Below, in pieces: positions 11,735-22,700 of a stretch of 64,000 nucleotides of DNA (position 1 is the first letter of the stretch; every line of letters starts with the position of its first letter). The notes beneath the pieces are model-generated. The model was not told where the DNA came from. It ran no database searches and saw only the letters and a program-made list of their open reading frames with translations. Made by a program: the position numbers and the translations under genes. The DNA comes from Fulvia fulva (lineage: Eukaryota > Ascomycota > Dothideomycetes > Mycosphaerellales > Mycosphaerellaceae), in contig NC_063012.1 in the NCBI RefSeq assembly GCF_020509005.1, positions 5,332,001-5,396,000 of the forward strand, in the 5' to 3' direction.

Positions 11735-12175
11735 TCACAGCCCAGCAACGGAGACCAATCCCAGCACGGCCACTATAGGCCCATAGCCCCAGTGATTCAT
11801 CTCTCCAGACCCTACCAAGCTTTTACAAACATATCCGTCGACACCAGCAACCCCTCCGGCCGCAATCAAGATCCATCCAAGCGCCGGCCGTGTCCCAAAG
11901 TATGCTGCGGCATAGATGGCAATGCCCATGAAAACGTCGCGAACGCCATAGACTATCGAGAGGGCATCGACTGCAAGCTTTGCATCTTTTTGAAGCACTC
12001 CGTCAGGGTAGGCAAGTTCGAAGAAGGAGAGTGCGGAGGCTGGATTGAGGATGGCATTGGCGCCGAAGGCGATGAAGATGGTTCCCAAGACGCTTGCGGC
12101 GATGCGGAGGACGGGAGTTGAGGAGAGCGGCATCGTGGTGAACTTGGTAGTGTAAGATGTGTGATACTGTGTCAT
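11735..12175 (-). CDS. DUF4267-like small membrane protein
   Basis: Minus-strand single exon, 146 residues, or about 132 if the second Met (MPLSST) is used. Four hydrophobic segments are evident: about residues 20-40 (VLRIAASVLGTIFIAFGANAI), 60-80, 85-105 (GTRPALGWILIAAGGVAGV) and 125-146. The sequence RDVFMGIAIYAAAYFG after the first loop is typical of the fungal and bacterial DUF4267 group of four-helix membrane proteins. No function is established for the family. It is convergent with the preceding 227-residue gene, the two stop codons being about 130 bases apart. Confidence 0.78.
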   Translation of the reverse strand: MTQYHTSYTTKFTTMPLSSTPVLRIAASVLGTIFIAFGANAILNPASALSFFELAYPDGVLQKDAKLAVDALSIVYGVRDVFMGIAIYAAAYFGTRPALGWILIAAGGVAGVDGYVCKSLVGSGEMNHWGYGPIVAVLGLVSVAGL

Positions 12176-12415
12176 CAGTTGCGCGTACTGTGTGCCGCCT
12201 GTGTCCTACATGTATGTGAAGACGAGGGCGTGGTGTTTTATGTCGTGAGCGAACACGCGCTGAACCCGAAGCTCCGGATGTCACGAAGTCCAGCCACGGC
12301 CCACACGTGCACAAGCCCGTTGCACGCGTCATGTTCGTGCTAGCGTGCATGATTCAATGCTTCCAGAATTTCATGTTTGTTGCTCCATAGACGCTGTTCC
12401 ATCGACAACACTGGT

Positions 12416-14215
12416 ATGTCGGCTACCAACTCAATGCTACGGAACGCGGATTCTATATGGCGTACAAGAGCTACCTTTGCGGCCGCCACGCCCGCGCGAC
12501 GGGAAGGCATTGCACAGCGGAGATGCTTTGCTCGTGTGGTGGATCTGGAGCTGGAGGACATGGAAGGAAGAGGCGGGTGGCAGGATGAGCGTCACGCACC
12601 TCCAGCAACAACGAGGCGGACGGGACGGGCTAGTCACGCCTATATGGGCGTTATCAGCACGCAGTCACCAAAAATTACCAAGATCCAGGAATTGATCTCG
12701 AACATCAAGCCTGAGGCTATGCGAGCTTCGACGCGGCCAACTAGCCATCCCTCGCTGTTGACCGTGTTGACCACTCCAAGCTATGCGAAGCACGCATTGT
12801 CCTCAGGACTACCCACAGAGATCCTTGAACGGTTTGGCGACAACCCCACGCGTTCGAAGCCTTTGGATGCCATTGTTGCCGTTGTCGACCGGCTGCCACT
12901 GCCAGCTGGATCGCTGAAAGGCACCGAAGGTCTGGCATATGCCTTCGCTCCAGACCCAGGCCGGCAACTCAGCTCGACGCCAGTTCCGTTGAACACGTCG
13001 GCTCAGAAGCCTGGCACATTGAGCTTCGCACTACCGCCGGTCGCAGAACTCACATCCGTGAAGCCAAGGAACACTGTGACCACTATTCAGATTCCTTTAG
13101 CACAAACTATATTTTCCAATGGACTTCCTTCCACTTTGGTACACAGCCACTATCATTTTGACCCTCTCAGTGGCGCCCTCCGCAAGTCCGCTTCCCAGCG
13201 TCTGGAGTCGCAGACGCTAGATCTTTACGTAGGCAGCCAGCCGACCGAATTGGCGGCAAGCATACCATTGATACCCCTGACCCCTCTTCGTGAGGTGCAG
13301 CACTCAATGGGGAATATCATTCAAAAGGTGTCTCTGAGCCAATTCCCTGAGCGCTCTCTTGAATCTGAAGTTCCGAATGGACGCAAGGCTCACGGTCTAG
13401 CCAGGGCCGAAGATGAGCAGCCTACACTAGTTCCTGCGTCGCAAGAGTTGGAAGAAGCGGTTTCGGACTATTTCAGATTTGTCGGCATTGCGCCGCAGCC
13501 CGTGCAGGTCTGGGCTGTCATATTGACAGCCTCAGCTCGTGAAAGCATCAATCGGCGAGCAGGTACAGACGAGGTACACAAAGCAACCAAGCGTCTCCTG
13601 GCCTCAGAAGAAGAAGGTGTGCGGCAACAGTGGGCATCAACTGGTATCGAGCGTGGCCTGTCCTCCGCCATTCTGGAGGTTATCGGACAGGGAGGCAGAC
13701 TATGCAGAGTGCTGTCAGGGGGCGGAGGATGGGGAAAGAAAGCAGGGCTCCTCAGCCTCGATCCGGATGTTGAGTACAGTACACGAGATCTCCGTGGCGA
13801 GACTGGCTGGAAATTTGATTTCGAAGGCGATGATTCCTTTGAAGCGGTTCAAAGACAACGTAGAGAAGCGCTTGGCGAGATTGTGAGGGAGGGTGATGGT
13901 GTTATGTTTTTGTTGGCACCCAAGGATGTTCAGCGTGACGCACTGGCACCTCAGAAGTCACAAAGCACACCGGGTTGTGCTGTCACTTTGGGCGTCGTGC
14001 CATCTAGCATCAACGAGTATGCTAGCTCTTCGCCCAGCGACAACGGTCATACGTCCAAGATCGCTAACGAGCTTGAGCATCATGCAAACTTCTTTGGGAT
14101 GTTGTCTGAAGGTGGACTGGCAATCAGTGTCACCGGTCCAAGCGACAATGTTTTGACGCAAAGCAAGATGGACGTTCCGTTCCAGCAACTTAGCGTCATT
14201 GAGAAGGGTGAGTAG
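12416..14215 (+). CDS. Conserved-looking hypothetical protein, possibly mitochondrial (599 residues)
   Basis: Long single frame. The first in-frame ATG is at 12416, and a second at 12434 begins MLRNADSIWRTRATFAAA, an Arg/Ala/Ser-rich, acid-poor stretch that resembles a mitochondrial presequence. Downstream the protein looks folded, with a glycine-rich segment CRVLSGGGGWGKKAG at about residue 430 followed by an acidic-aromatic region. I do not recognise the family. The frame is closed by a TAG at 14213-14215, but the same reading frame stays open for another 81 codons to 14461 and ends in a basic tail (GGGFGRWTRKHIRT), so the true C-terminus may lie further down. The TAG sits directly inside a good splice donor (GTGAGT at 14208). 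Confidence 0.72.
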   Translation: MSATNSMLRNADSIWRTRATFAAATPARREGIAQRRCFARVVDLELEDMEGRGGWQDERHAPPATTRRTGRASHAYMGVISTQSPKITKIQELISNIKPEAMRASTRPTSHPSLLTVLTTPSYAKHALSSGLPTEILERFGDNPTRSKPLDAIVAVVDRLPLPAGSLKGTEGLAYAFAPDPGRQLSSTPVPLNTSAQKPGTLSFALPPVAELTSVKPRNTVTTIQIPLAQTIFSNGLPSTLVHSHYHFDPLSGALRKSASQRLESQTLDLYVGSQPTELAASIPLIPLTPLREVQHSMGNIIQKVSLSQFPERSLESEVPNGRKAHGLARAEDEQPTLVPASQELEEAVSDYFRFVGIAPQPVQVWAVILTASARESINRRAGTDEVHKATKRLLASEEEGVRQQWASTGIERGLSSAILEVIGQGGRLCRVLSGGGGWGKKAGLLSLDPDVEYSTRDLRGETGWKFDFEGDDSFEAVQRQRREALGEIVREGDGVMFLLAPKDVQRDALAPQKSQSTPGCAVTLGVVPSSINEYASSSPSDNGHTSKIANELEHHANFFGMLSEGGLAISVTGPSDNVLTQSKMDVPFQQLSVIEKGE

Positions 14216-14663
14216 AATGTGAGCCCCAAGCTTCCAGGCCAAACATTGCGACTCTACGACTTGGCCTCGCCAATCAGGACCAGACCTGCTGAGATCGCTC
14301 TGCATGAGACAGAGGATGTCGCTCGAAAGCCATCGCAAATTCTGCTCCCGTCGAATAACCTGGTACCACGAGCATCCATAAATATGTCACGACCGTCGGA
14401 TCTCAAAATTGACAAGGGCGGGGGATTCGGCAGATGGACCAGAAAGCACATCCGCACGTGATGCCGAACGAGAACCTCGGTCTTCGATGTTCCGCGGTTA
14501 TGGATCGCCCCCAGTTGAGTTTCGTTTCTCGTCCACGACAATGGCGAGTATTGAGCATCAAATGAACGAGAGGCAGGACGCGATTGCAGCATGATGCTAT
14601 GATATGTCGAGCACCTGGGCAAGCAGCAACAAGACATACATTCTCTTACACGAGCGCTTCGAT
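14216..14663. other. Possible C-terminal continuation (to 14461) and HAD gene promoter
   Basis: The stretch 14219-14461 is open in the same frame as the preceding gene and has coding-like composition, and no independent ATG near its beginning. It could be a last exon reached by a 30-base GT-AG removal (14208-14237), a read-through extension, or residue of a former longer gene. From 14462 to 14663 I see only promoter-type sequence for the HAD hydrolase gene. Confidence 0.4.
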
Positions 14664-15577
14664 ATGGCATCTAAGTCCAAGTCGAGCTACCCACGGGTGC
14701 TGATGTTCGACATCGGCGGCGTCTGCGTGCGTAAGAGCATCCCGATCGAGCGTCGTTCAGTTTGGATCTAATGATCGATTGGCAGGTCGTGTCACCCTTC
14801 CAAGCAATCCTTGATTACGAAAAGAGCAAGAACATTCCGCTTGGCTACATCAATTTCTGCATCTCCGCTTCAGCTCCAGACGGCGCCTGGCAAAGATTGG
14901 AACGCGGCGAGATCCTTCTCGACGATGGCTTCTTCAAGCATTTCAAGTCGGACCTGAGCAACGAGCAACGCTGGCGAGAGTACTACGCGCGATCGCTCGC
15001 CAAGTCGAAGAAACAGAGCAAAGGCCAAGCCGTTGAAGAGGCAGCATATCAAGTTCCAGCCGTGCCCGACATCGACGCGGAATGGCTATACTGGGAAATG
15101 ATGCGGATAGCAAGGGAGCCTGATCCGTCTATGTGGCCCGCATTGCAAAGGCTGAGGGCAGCCGCGGACAAGAGCAACGGACAACTGATTCTTGCAGCGT
15201 TGTCGAACACGTCAATATTCCCGCCAGGACATCCTTTTAGCGATGACAAGACGCCTGAAGGAAGACAGAACAAAGAGTTGAAGGGAGTGTTTGACATTTT
15301 CGTCAGTAGTGCCCACGTCGGCATGCGGAAACCAGCAGAGGATATATATCGATATGCTCTCACGAGATTGCATGAGTATGTGAAGCTAAATGAGATTGGA
15401 ATGGGCGTAAGAGCGCAGGACATCACGTTTCTGGATGATATTGGTGGAAACCTCAGGACTGCGAAGAAGCTCGGGATGAATACCATCAAGGTAGAGCTTG
15501 GGAGAGCTGATAAGGCTGTGGCAGAGCTGGAGAGCATAACTGGACTTGTTCTGAAGGACAACAGAGCCAGACTGTAG
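14664..15577 (+). CDS. HAD-superfamily hydrolase (epoxide hydrolase N-terminal phosphatase-like)
   Basis: Exons 14664-14726 and 14786-15577 (59-base intron, donor GTGCGT) give 284 residues. The join places the HAD nucleophile motif across the intron as MFDIGGVCVVSPF, which is why the open frame starting inside the intron was not used as the start. Later motifs: a Ser/Thr motif in AALSNTS, the Lys of motif III in GMRKPAEDIY, and the acidic motif IV in ITFLDDIGGN. The +2 Asp of the usual DxD is replaced by Gly (DIG), as in ACAD10 and epoxide-hydrolase N-domain relatives. The family hydrolyses phosphate esters or related bonds using Mg2+. The substrate is unknown, and the changed second Asp makes phosphatase activity uncertain. 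Confidence 0.88.
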
Positions 15578-16065
15578 GATGGTATGTGCCAGCTGGCGTT
15601 GAAGAGCTGCAAACACAACACCGTTGCGAGCGGAACGATGTTAGTGTTGATGCCAGCTTCGCCGAGATACAAGCCACATCAGCTTTGGACACGGTCTGCA
15701 CTCGACCCATCGGATGGCTCGTTGACTTGGTGTCGAGCATAGTCCTTCGGTTCATTTTGCGCAGCTACAACAGTCTCTGAAAGCACGATTCAATACGAAC
15801 CTCGATCTCAATTACAGTCATCAAATTCTTTCGCACGCAGCACAACCTCATCCACGGCAATTGTAAGAACGCGTCTGCCGAAACCTATTGACAGCCCACA
15901 GCGGGGCAGCCAATTGCCCCACATTAGTGAGGGACAATGTCTGCAAGGTACACGGTGGAAGAGACGGTGTAGGTGTTGAACGGAGATGATGTGAAGATCT
16001 TATATAGCTGTTGGTTCGCACCTTGATGAGCCTCGTAAGCTCTATCACTGATGACCTTGCACACC
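15578..16065. other. Intergenic region, no supported gene
   Basis: Separates the HAD hydrolase from the MetE-like gene on the same strand. No repeat or RNA gene is recognised. The final 100 bases form the leader of the MetE-like gene. Confidence 0.5.
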
Positions 16066-17387
16066 ATGTCTACCAGACCGCAATTTCCACCTTTCCGTGC
16101 CGAGCATTTGGGCAGTCTTCTTCGTCCCTCGAGACTTCTGGACAAACGCCATGCTATCCAGCAGAAGAGGGATACCGAAGACGGACTGCTTGATTTGGAG
16201 AACCAATGTATTGACGAGGTAGTCAAGATCCAGCTTGACTGCGGCTTCCGCGCCATTAGCGATGGCGAGTATAGGTAAGAGTGGCCCTTGGATCCGCTCA
16301 GCGTTTGAGCTCATATGTTTGGTAGACGACACATGTTCTGGGGGACATTCTTTCCATCACTGAACGGGTTCAAGGAGATCTCTGGTTCCGAAGTCACCAT
16401 TGATCTATTTCGAGAATACGTTCCAGATCTCGCCGCGTTTCTCGAGGAGGAGAAAGTGCCTGGAGAAAGCATCATCTGCGTTGGGAAGATCAGCCACACG
16501 GGCAAGAGCTCGTACATTGATCAATACGAGTATCTTAAGAAGATTACACCAAAGGAACGCCATGGCGAGATCAAATTGACACTTGCAGCCCCGAACTGGT
16601 ACCACTTGCGATACAGGGAAGGAAAGGCTTATCCCAAGGAGGTGTACACCAGCGATGAGGAGTACTTTGCTGATATTGCCACCGCATATCGTAAAGAACT
16701 TGAGATCCTCTATGCAGCCGGTGTTCGGAATGTTCAAGTAGATGATCCGAACCTGGCCTGTAAGTCTTCCGACCACATGAGTTGATAGAAGAAGAACAAG
16801 CTGACAAGCTGTGGCTAGACTTCTGCTCCGAGAAGATGATCGAGGGCTGGAAGAAGGACGCTGCCAACACTCGATCCATCGACGACCTTTTTGATGCGTA
16901 TATCTCCTTCTACAATGATTGCTTTCAACGTCCGTCCGATCTGCATTTAGGCATTCATCTTTGCAGAGGTAACTTCGTCAACTCTCGCCACTTTTCGGAG
17001 GGTTCTTATGATCGAATCGCGAACAAGCTGTTCCACAACCTCGACGCTTCAACATATTACCTGGAGTACGACACATCCCGTGCCGGTGGCTTTGAGCCAT
17101 TGAAATCCTTGCCAAAGCATAAGAACGTGATCCTCGGCGTGATTACCAGCAAGTTTCCGGAACTCGAGAACAAGGAAGAGATGCAGCAGCGAATCTATAA
17201 GGCTGCTGAGTTTGTCGCTGCCGGAAGCGGTCAGAGCAGGGAAGATGCGCTCAAGCAGCTCGGTGTGAGCCCACAGTGTGGATTTGCAAGCCACGAGGAT
17301 GGTAATCTGCTGTCTTACCAAGACATGGTGAAGAAGCTGCGGCTCGTGCGCGACATTGCAGATAACATCTGGCCGGGCGAGCCTTGA
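16066..17387 (+). CDS. Cobalamin-independent methionine synthase (MetE C-terminal/UROD-like) family protein
   Basis: Exons 16066-16274, 16326-16759 and 16819-17387 give 403 residues. Joins rebuild SDGEYRRHMFWG and DPNLAYFCSEKM, which read naturally for this family. The fold is a single TIM barrel of the MetE C-terminal type. HLCRGN (about residue 268) carries the His-X-Cys zinc ligand pair and SPQCGFAS near the end carries the last Cys ligand. Length of about 400 residues matches the short fungal UROD/MetE-like group and not the two-domain methionine synthase of about 760 residues. Zinc-dependent methyl transfer to a thiol is the ancestral chemistry. The real substrate of the short fungal proteins is not established. 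The ATG at 16051 is a possible alternative start five codons earlier. Confidence 0.9.
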
Positions 17388-17625
17388 GACCACTGTCCAG
17401 CTTGTTGAGGTGCAACTCTCAATGCATGTGAGATCATTGTTGGTATGGTAGCCGCACTTCAATACTCGAGGAATTTCAGCTCATCCGTGACGATGCATTG
17501 CCGCGCCAGGGGAACCTCGAAGAACCTGATGCTGCGATATATCGATGCTGTATTGTCTAACATATGGCAGACTGTTTTTCGGTGCATGAATCCTCGCTTT
17601 GGAGTAGGCTTTCCCAATGGGGATC

Positions 17626-18783
17626 TCAGCCACCAATCTCTTTCACTGCCAGAGACGATATGCCTGGATAGAGTTCCTGTACACTGCTGAAGCCGGCGAG
17701 GTGCAAGACCATCAGTGCGAGCGCAGCTATACTTAGGACTATACATAGCATGACTAGCCACACGGGCTCGTTGTGCTTCTTGAAGTTCGACCTGATCAGT
17801 TCGGAGACCAGGTCTGTGTCTGGAAAGTCCATTGCGACTATACCATAATGCTGTCTTCCGACTCGTGTTCGTAGCCAGTTATGTAGTCTGACATTGATGC
17901 CATCGATCCATCTGAACTGATAGTATCCTCCAGTGGCAATGGCACGTGGAGTAAGCTGGTAGTAAAAGTTGAACTCATAAGCGCTCGTGAAATTGATGTA
18001 CCAGTGCCCTGGGTCCAGATCTTTCGACGCACGCTCGAGTAGTCCTGAAACGTCTCCACCTTTGATAGCTACCAAAGCGGGCAAAGACTGAGGATCGGAG
18101 AAACTGTAGTGATCTTGTATGGTTAGCTGGACCATGTTCTGCGTGGTGATGGTGAATGGAACACTTGGATTGTCCTGCCACTGCGTCACATCAATACCGT
18201 ATGCCCAGAGATTTGGTCCACGATACCTCCGAAAGAGCTGTATCTTGCCTCGAAGTTCGCCCAATGTTGGAGTGGTGTTCGCGGTGCGCCAGCGCTCGGA
18301 TCTGGTCGAAACACAGGCGAAGATAGCTTGCGCGAAGTGCACAGTGGACCTTTCCGATTCTCGGTCTTCCTTAATTTGTACGATGATGGCCTCCGTGGGA
18401 TGTGCGTCTAGCCATTTGTAGATGGTGTTCATCACCTCGGGCAATTTCAGGCCCAGCAAAGCCGCTCCATGAACCATTTCTGCAATATCATCTACAATGC
18501 CGCAACGGAGGTCGAAGTATCGTATGCCTGCATCGAGCTGCTGCTCCATAGTCATGCTTTGAGTGGCAATGAATGGCCAAGGGCGAGTAAAAGCAGCGCT
18601 GTCGTGCGTTCCCGGGATCGACAGTGAAGACAGGAGAAGGTCATCATGCAGGCCGGACATCCAGCTTGAGCTTCCAGGGGCTCGTTGAAGTACAGCAAGC
18701 AGGTCTTTTGCCTCATCGCGGGAGCGCTGACCTCTCTCCAACCCATCATCACCTTCGACACTGCTCCACGATGAGTTCCCCAT
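17626..18783 (-). CDS. PI-PLC X-domain protein with C-terminal membrane anchor
   Basis: Minus-strand single exon, 385 residues from the ATG at 18783 (MGNSSW...). The longer open frame starts at a GTG and was rejected. The N-terminal MGNSS is also a plausible myristoylation signal. The X domain shows SIPGTHDS (His at about residue 60), AGIRYFDLRCG (about 85-95) and MVHGA (His at about 105), the two histidines expected in bacterial-type phosphatidylinositol phospholipase C. There is no Y, C2 or PH domain, so it is of the short, bacterial-like class. A hydrophobic helix at about residues 345-370 (WLVMLCIVLSIAALALMV) anchors it near the C-terminus. It would cleave inositol phospholipids or a related ester at a membrane. 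The exact substrate is unknown. Confidence 0.9.
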   Translation of the reverse strand: MGNSSWSSVEGDDGLERGQRSRDEAKDLLAVLQRAPGSSSWMSGLHDDLLLSSLSIPGTHDSAAFTRPWPFIATQSMTMEQQLDAGIRYFDLRCGIVDDIAEMVHGAALLGLKLPEVMNTIYKWLDAHPTEAIIVQIKEDRESERSTVHFAQAIFACVSTRSERWRTANTTPTLGELRGKIQLFRRYRGPNLWAYGIDVTQWQDNPSVPFTITTQNMVQLTIQDHYSFSDPQSLPALVAIKGGDVSGLLERASKDLDPGHWYINFTSAYEFNFYYQLTPRAIATGGYYQFRWIDGINVRLHNWLRTRVGRQHYGIVAMDFPDTDLVSELIRSNFKKHNEPVWLVMLCIVLSIAALALMVLHLAGFSSVQELYPGISSLAVKEIGG

Positions 18784-19108
18784 AGCGAATTGACCGCAGC
18801 GTATGTGCAGGCAGCCGCGGGATACCACTAGGTGTCCAAGCCACCCTTTGCCATCGCACCCGCACGTATCTTGAACGAAAGGGGATCTGACGTTAGTGCG
18901 TGGTCATGTGAAGAGAGACCATCATGTTGGGGGGAAAGAGTGAATGTGAACGGCTCGAAAGGAGTAGGGACATGTAAAAGTACTGGGACGGACAGCTTAA
19001 ATGTTTCTCCGAACAACCGACTGCAGATACATGTAAACAACATCTCCCGTATTCCACCACCGTCACCACGAACATGTGACTTGATGTCGCCCAGGACGAT
19101 CATCGACC
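18784..19108. promoter_or_regulatory. Short divergent promoter between PI-PLC-like (-) and dynactin p25 (+)
   Basis: Two genes are transcribed away from each other from a 325-base spacer, so both promoters must lie here or overlap the neighbouring gene. No specific factor site is claimed. Confidence 0.6.
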
Positions 19109-19790
19109 ATGTCTTCGCGCCCAGCAGCTAGCGTGCGCCGCTCCACCAAGACGGAGTATATCGAGACCGTGGGTGGCCGGTGAAAATGCTCCGCCGCAGC
19201 AACACAACATGCTGATCACTCTGCAGGACACGGGTAACAAGATCTCACGTCGAGCTCACATCGACGGCAAGCAGAATATCATGCTTGGTGGCAGGACGGT
19301 CATCATGGCCGACGTGCACATGCGAGGCGATCTGTGCCGACTGCCAGAGCCCGCACCCGAAGGAGAAAAGCCAAAGACACCCCCCACAGCCATCAGCATT
19401 GGCAAGGCATCAGTCATGTCCACTAATGTTGTTCTACATCCGCCCATGAGGATACACCATGGGCAAACGACTTACTATCCAATTCGCATCGGTGACAATG
19501 TCTTCGTTGGGCAGGGTACCTACATATCATCGGCGGTCATTTACTCGCACGTCCACATTGGTGCCAACTGCGTCCTTGGACCCTTCAGCCTAGTCAAAGA
19601 GAGCTCCAAGATATTGGCCAACACCGTCGTTCCTGCTAATATGGTCATACCCGCCGGAGCTATCGTAGCTGGCCGACCCGCACGCATTGTTGGCGAGGTC
19701 GGTGATGGCTTTGGTCAGGGGGGCGGCGCTGAAGTGGAAGAGTGGGTCGAAGGTGGTGATCTTCGTCCGCTTGTCAGAGCAATCAAATGA
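19109..19790 (+). CDS. Dynactin p25 subunit (left-handed beta-helix protein)
   Basis: Exons 19109-19168 and 19227-19790 give 207 residues. The 58-base intron begins GTGGGT and ends TGCAG. Splicing rebuilds EYIETDTGNKISRRAHI, the conserved opening of p25/DCTN5, whereas the longer open frame starts at a GTG inside the intron. The body shows the hexapeptide periodicity of a left-handed beta helix (QNIMLGGRTVI, IRIGDNVFVGQGTYI, VHIGANCVLGPFSLV) and ends with IPAGAIVAGRPARIVGE. In fungi p25 sits in the pointed-end complex of dynactin and is required for dynein to bind early endosomes. An acidic, glycine-rich tail follows. It is divergent from the PI-PLC-like gene. Confidence 0.93.
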
Positions 19791-22700
19791 CCGAGCTGTT
19801 ACTTCCGCTATGCAGCTGCCGCGTTCGGGTGTCCTCCCTGTCCCCGAGCACGGCTGCCTCCATCTCCTCATCGATGGCGCCAACATCTGCGAGGTCTACA
19901 ACAGCGCAAGTTTAGCGACGAAGCGGCCACCTCAGTGGCCCAGTAAATCATCCCTCTAGCTATCGAGACAATGGCAACGCGGAACCAAGAGACGCATTTC
20001 TGTCCGTTCATTCGAGGAAGTGAATGAGAAAAATCGGCACGGAGATCGCCCTTTGAAGCAAAATAAGTGTCTTTGTTGCGCTAGCACGTGGCAAATTTGG
20101 CCATGCTAAGATAGACGAGCAATACAGTATGCTCGGGTCACACGTACATGTTACAAGTTGCACGACCCGCATGTTGGATGACAATCAGCTGATCGTGTGC
20201 CTGGCCCTGATCGTCAGAGCCGATAACTGGGTGTGATGAAGTATGAGGCATGGCAATAGAGCTAAAGCAGATGGGTCAACGTAACAGCGGACTTTCGGGC
20301 TGAAGACAGTGTTTCCCAGAACCGAGTCCCAGCTCTCAAGAAGAGCGCCAGGGAAGGGAGAACGATAAAGCCCGGTTTACCTGGCGTAGAGCTCATTAGA
20401 CCTGTTCGGCACGTAAGAGGATCAGATCAAGGAGCGTGCAAGGACCTCGCAGGATGATGCTGTCATAAACGTCATTGTGTACGTTGCTCTCGTTGTTGTT
20501 ACTGCAGTTGATGTCTTGGAGCACTTGCCTGCTTCTAGCTTGTGCACGCTTGTCAGGCGTTCCAAGGCCGTGGAGTGAATTTACCACTTTAAGCCTGGGA
20601 GCCAAGTGGTCCATGGTAACTCATCGCTCATATGTCCAGAAGGCCCCACCAAGCTTTTGCTGTGCTTGAATCTGTCAATGTCCGTGACGCCACATCGCTT
20701 ACCAGATTATTCTTGCTGCGTGTTGTCCATCTGACGATCGATCCGATCTCAATATTTGCAGCTTTTGATCTGCTTCTCGTCGACTTCGACGGCACTGAGT
20801 AGGACGAGACATTTACTACGCAGTTTTGGTAAGGCTCTATGACAGTTTCATTCGTGGAACGGGCATTTGTTGTGCGATGAGACGCCCGCGTTTGTTCGCC
20901 CTCTACTGTTACCAATGGACAGCATCAACAAGATGCGGCGCCGTCTACCACCTCCTTGCGGCTAAAGGTCCAACGGGCAGAGGAGTCTGTGTTCCATGTG
21001 CCTGGACCAGGTGCCAAATGCTAGGGCTTGATGTTAGCTGCTTGCATTTGGGTACATTGCCGCGTCAGTCACCGGCCATTCCGGCAGGAAATGATAGTGC
21101 GGGAATGCAAGGATACCATCTTCCCGACGTTGTGGTGCTTATTGTATCTACAGTAGTACCGTACGAGCATAAAATGTGCTGTTGGCGGTTGTGAACCTCC
21201 AAAGGTACGCGTAGCGGAGTGGAGCTCTCTACCAACCCTTCTAGACTGCAAAGTAGCGTGCGATCCACGCTACCGCTACCCGACGTACAGTGCTTACTAT
21301 ACGACGACATAGGCGTTAGCGACGAGTATATGTTTGCGAGTTCGCCAACAGGCACAGTGCGGTAGGTCACGTGACCCTAAAACTTGAAAGTTGATCAATC
21401 AGAGCGGGCGCCAAGGCTAGTTGAGGGCTGGTATAGGGCTTCACTCCCTCGCTGACGCCTCACCTACGTACTCGCAAGCTCGTACTCCGGTGTGGCTAGC
21501 GCTCGGTCGCTACGCTTAATAAGAAGAACGAAGGAAAGTGTCGTCTGATCGCAGGGGCCAAACGAAAGCTACAGTCTCTGTTCACCTCCGATCCTTACCC
21601 ACCGGTTTGACTGGCTTTTGCAAGGTCGAGAAAGAAGCATAACCAGCATCGATAGTGCTTCCGGATGCTATGAAACTGCGCTTAGCCGGGTATTAGAGTA
21701 CTTTTACGGTGTTTCTGTCGTCCTCTTGCCTACTTCTGGACGTTACAGTGTTGAAAGTGGGTAACGATCGGACGTGGAAGCAGACTGTACCCTGACTGTC
21801 GGTGTAGCCATGCGCGCACGATTGATGTAAAATGGTATGAGAAATTCCATCCCGGAAAGCATGTTCCACGTCGTCGTGCGTGGCAGTTGGACTTTGTTGT
21901 GCTGATGAAGCAGACTTGCGAGTGACGGAGCAGGTGCTCTGATGTGATCGTGTTGCCAAGTGCCAGCCGGACATGGACAGGGTGTACGGCATCATCCTCT
22001 GACATCTCAGATTCGGACAGCGTCTGTGTCAGGAACGCGCCTGGACCGCTTGCTCATTGAATGCCCGAAATCGGACCGGCATTCTCTTGAGCTTACGATA
22101 GACGGATAGAGCCTACCCCCTGATCAGGCTGGGCTTGGCTGGGGTGTTAAGGCGACAACATGACAAGGAACGCTGTTCATCGGAGCCTTAGATCTGGCAC
22201 ATCTTGGTCAGCGCCAGAATGCACTCCTGCTTGCGCTGCGCTAGACACTCCCACCTTCCATCGTCGTTGCTGCCTGCTCTGCTCCCGGTGATTAGCACCA
22301 GCTTGCCTACTGTTGAGCAATTCGATATCCTTGTGACCGGAGATGTTCGATCTCACAAACAGTTGCGCTGCTATGGCTGGCATGTCCCACTGCTTCGGTA
22401 AGGTCATTCCTGCCCATATAGGTTGCAAGGAGAGACATAGCCGGCTGTGCAGATGGGTAGACAGCACATCCGTCTACTTGATGGCGAGTCAGTGGCGCGG
22501 CGGTGAAGTGATAGCCGACGATGGTTCTAGGGCTATGAGTGCTCATAGGGCGGGTTGCTCCACGACGGAGACGACAAGTACCAGTTATACCACTACCACG
22601 TTGCGGTGAAGTGGCTCGGGACACGAGCTATGAAGCCTAAAATTGCCCTGCATGATGCGGGCGTCGACCACCAACTCCATGACGGTAGCTGAGACCAGCA

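Noticed and set aside
18784..18828. Longer N-terminus of the PI-PLC-like protein
   Set aside because: The extended frame begins at GTG. The first ATG (18783) gives a better start.
19173..19226. Alternative N-terminus for dynactin p25
   Set aside because: It starts at GTG inside the intron. The spliced upstream exon matches the conserved family opening.
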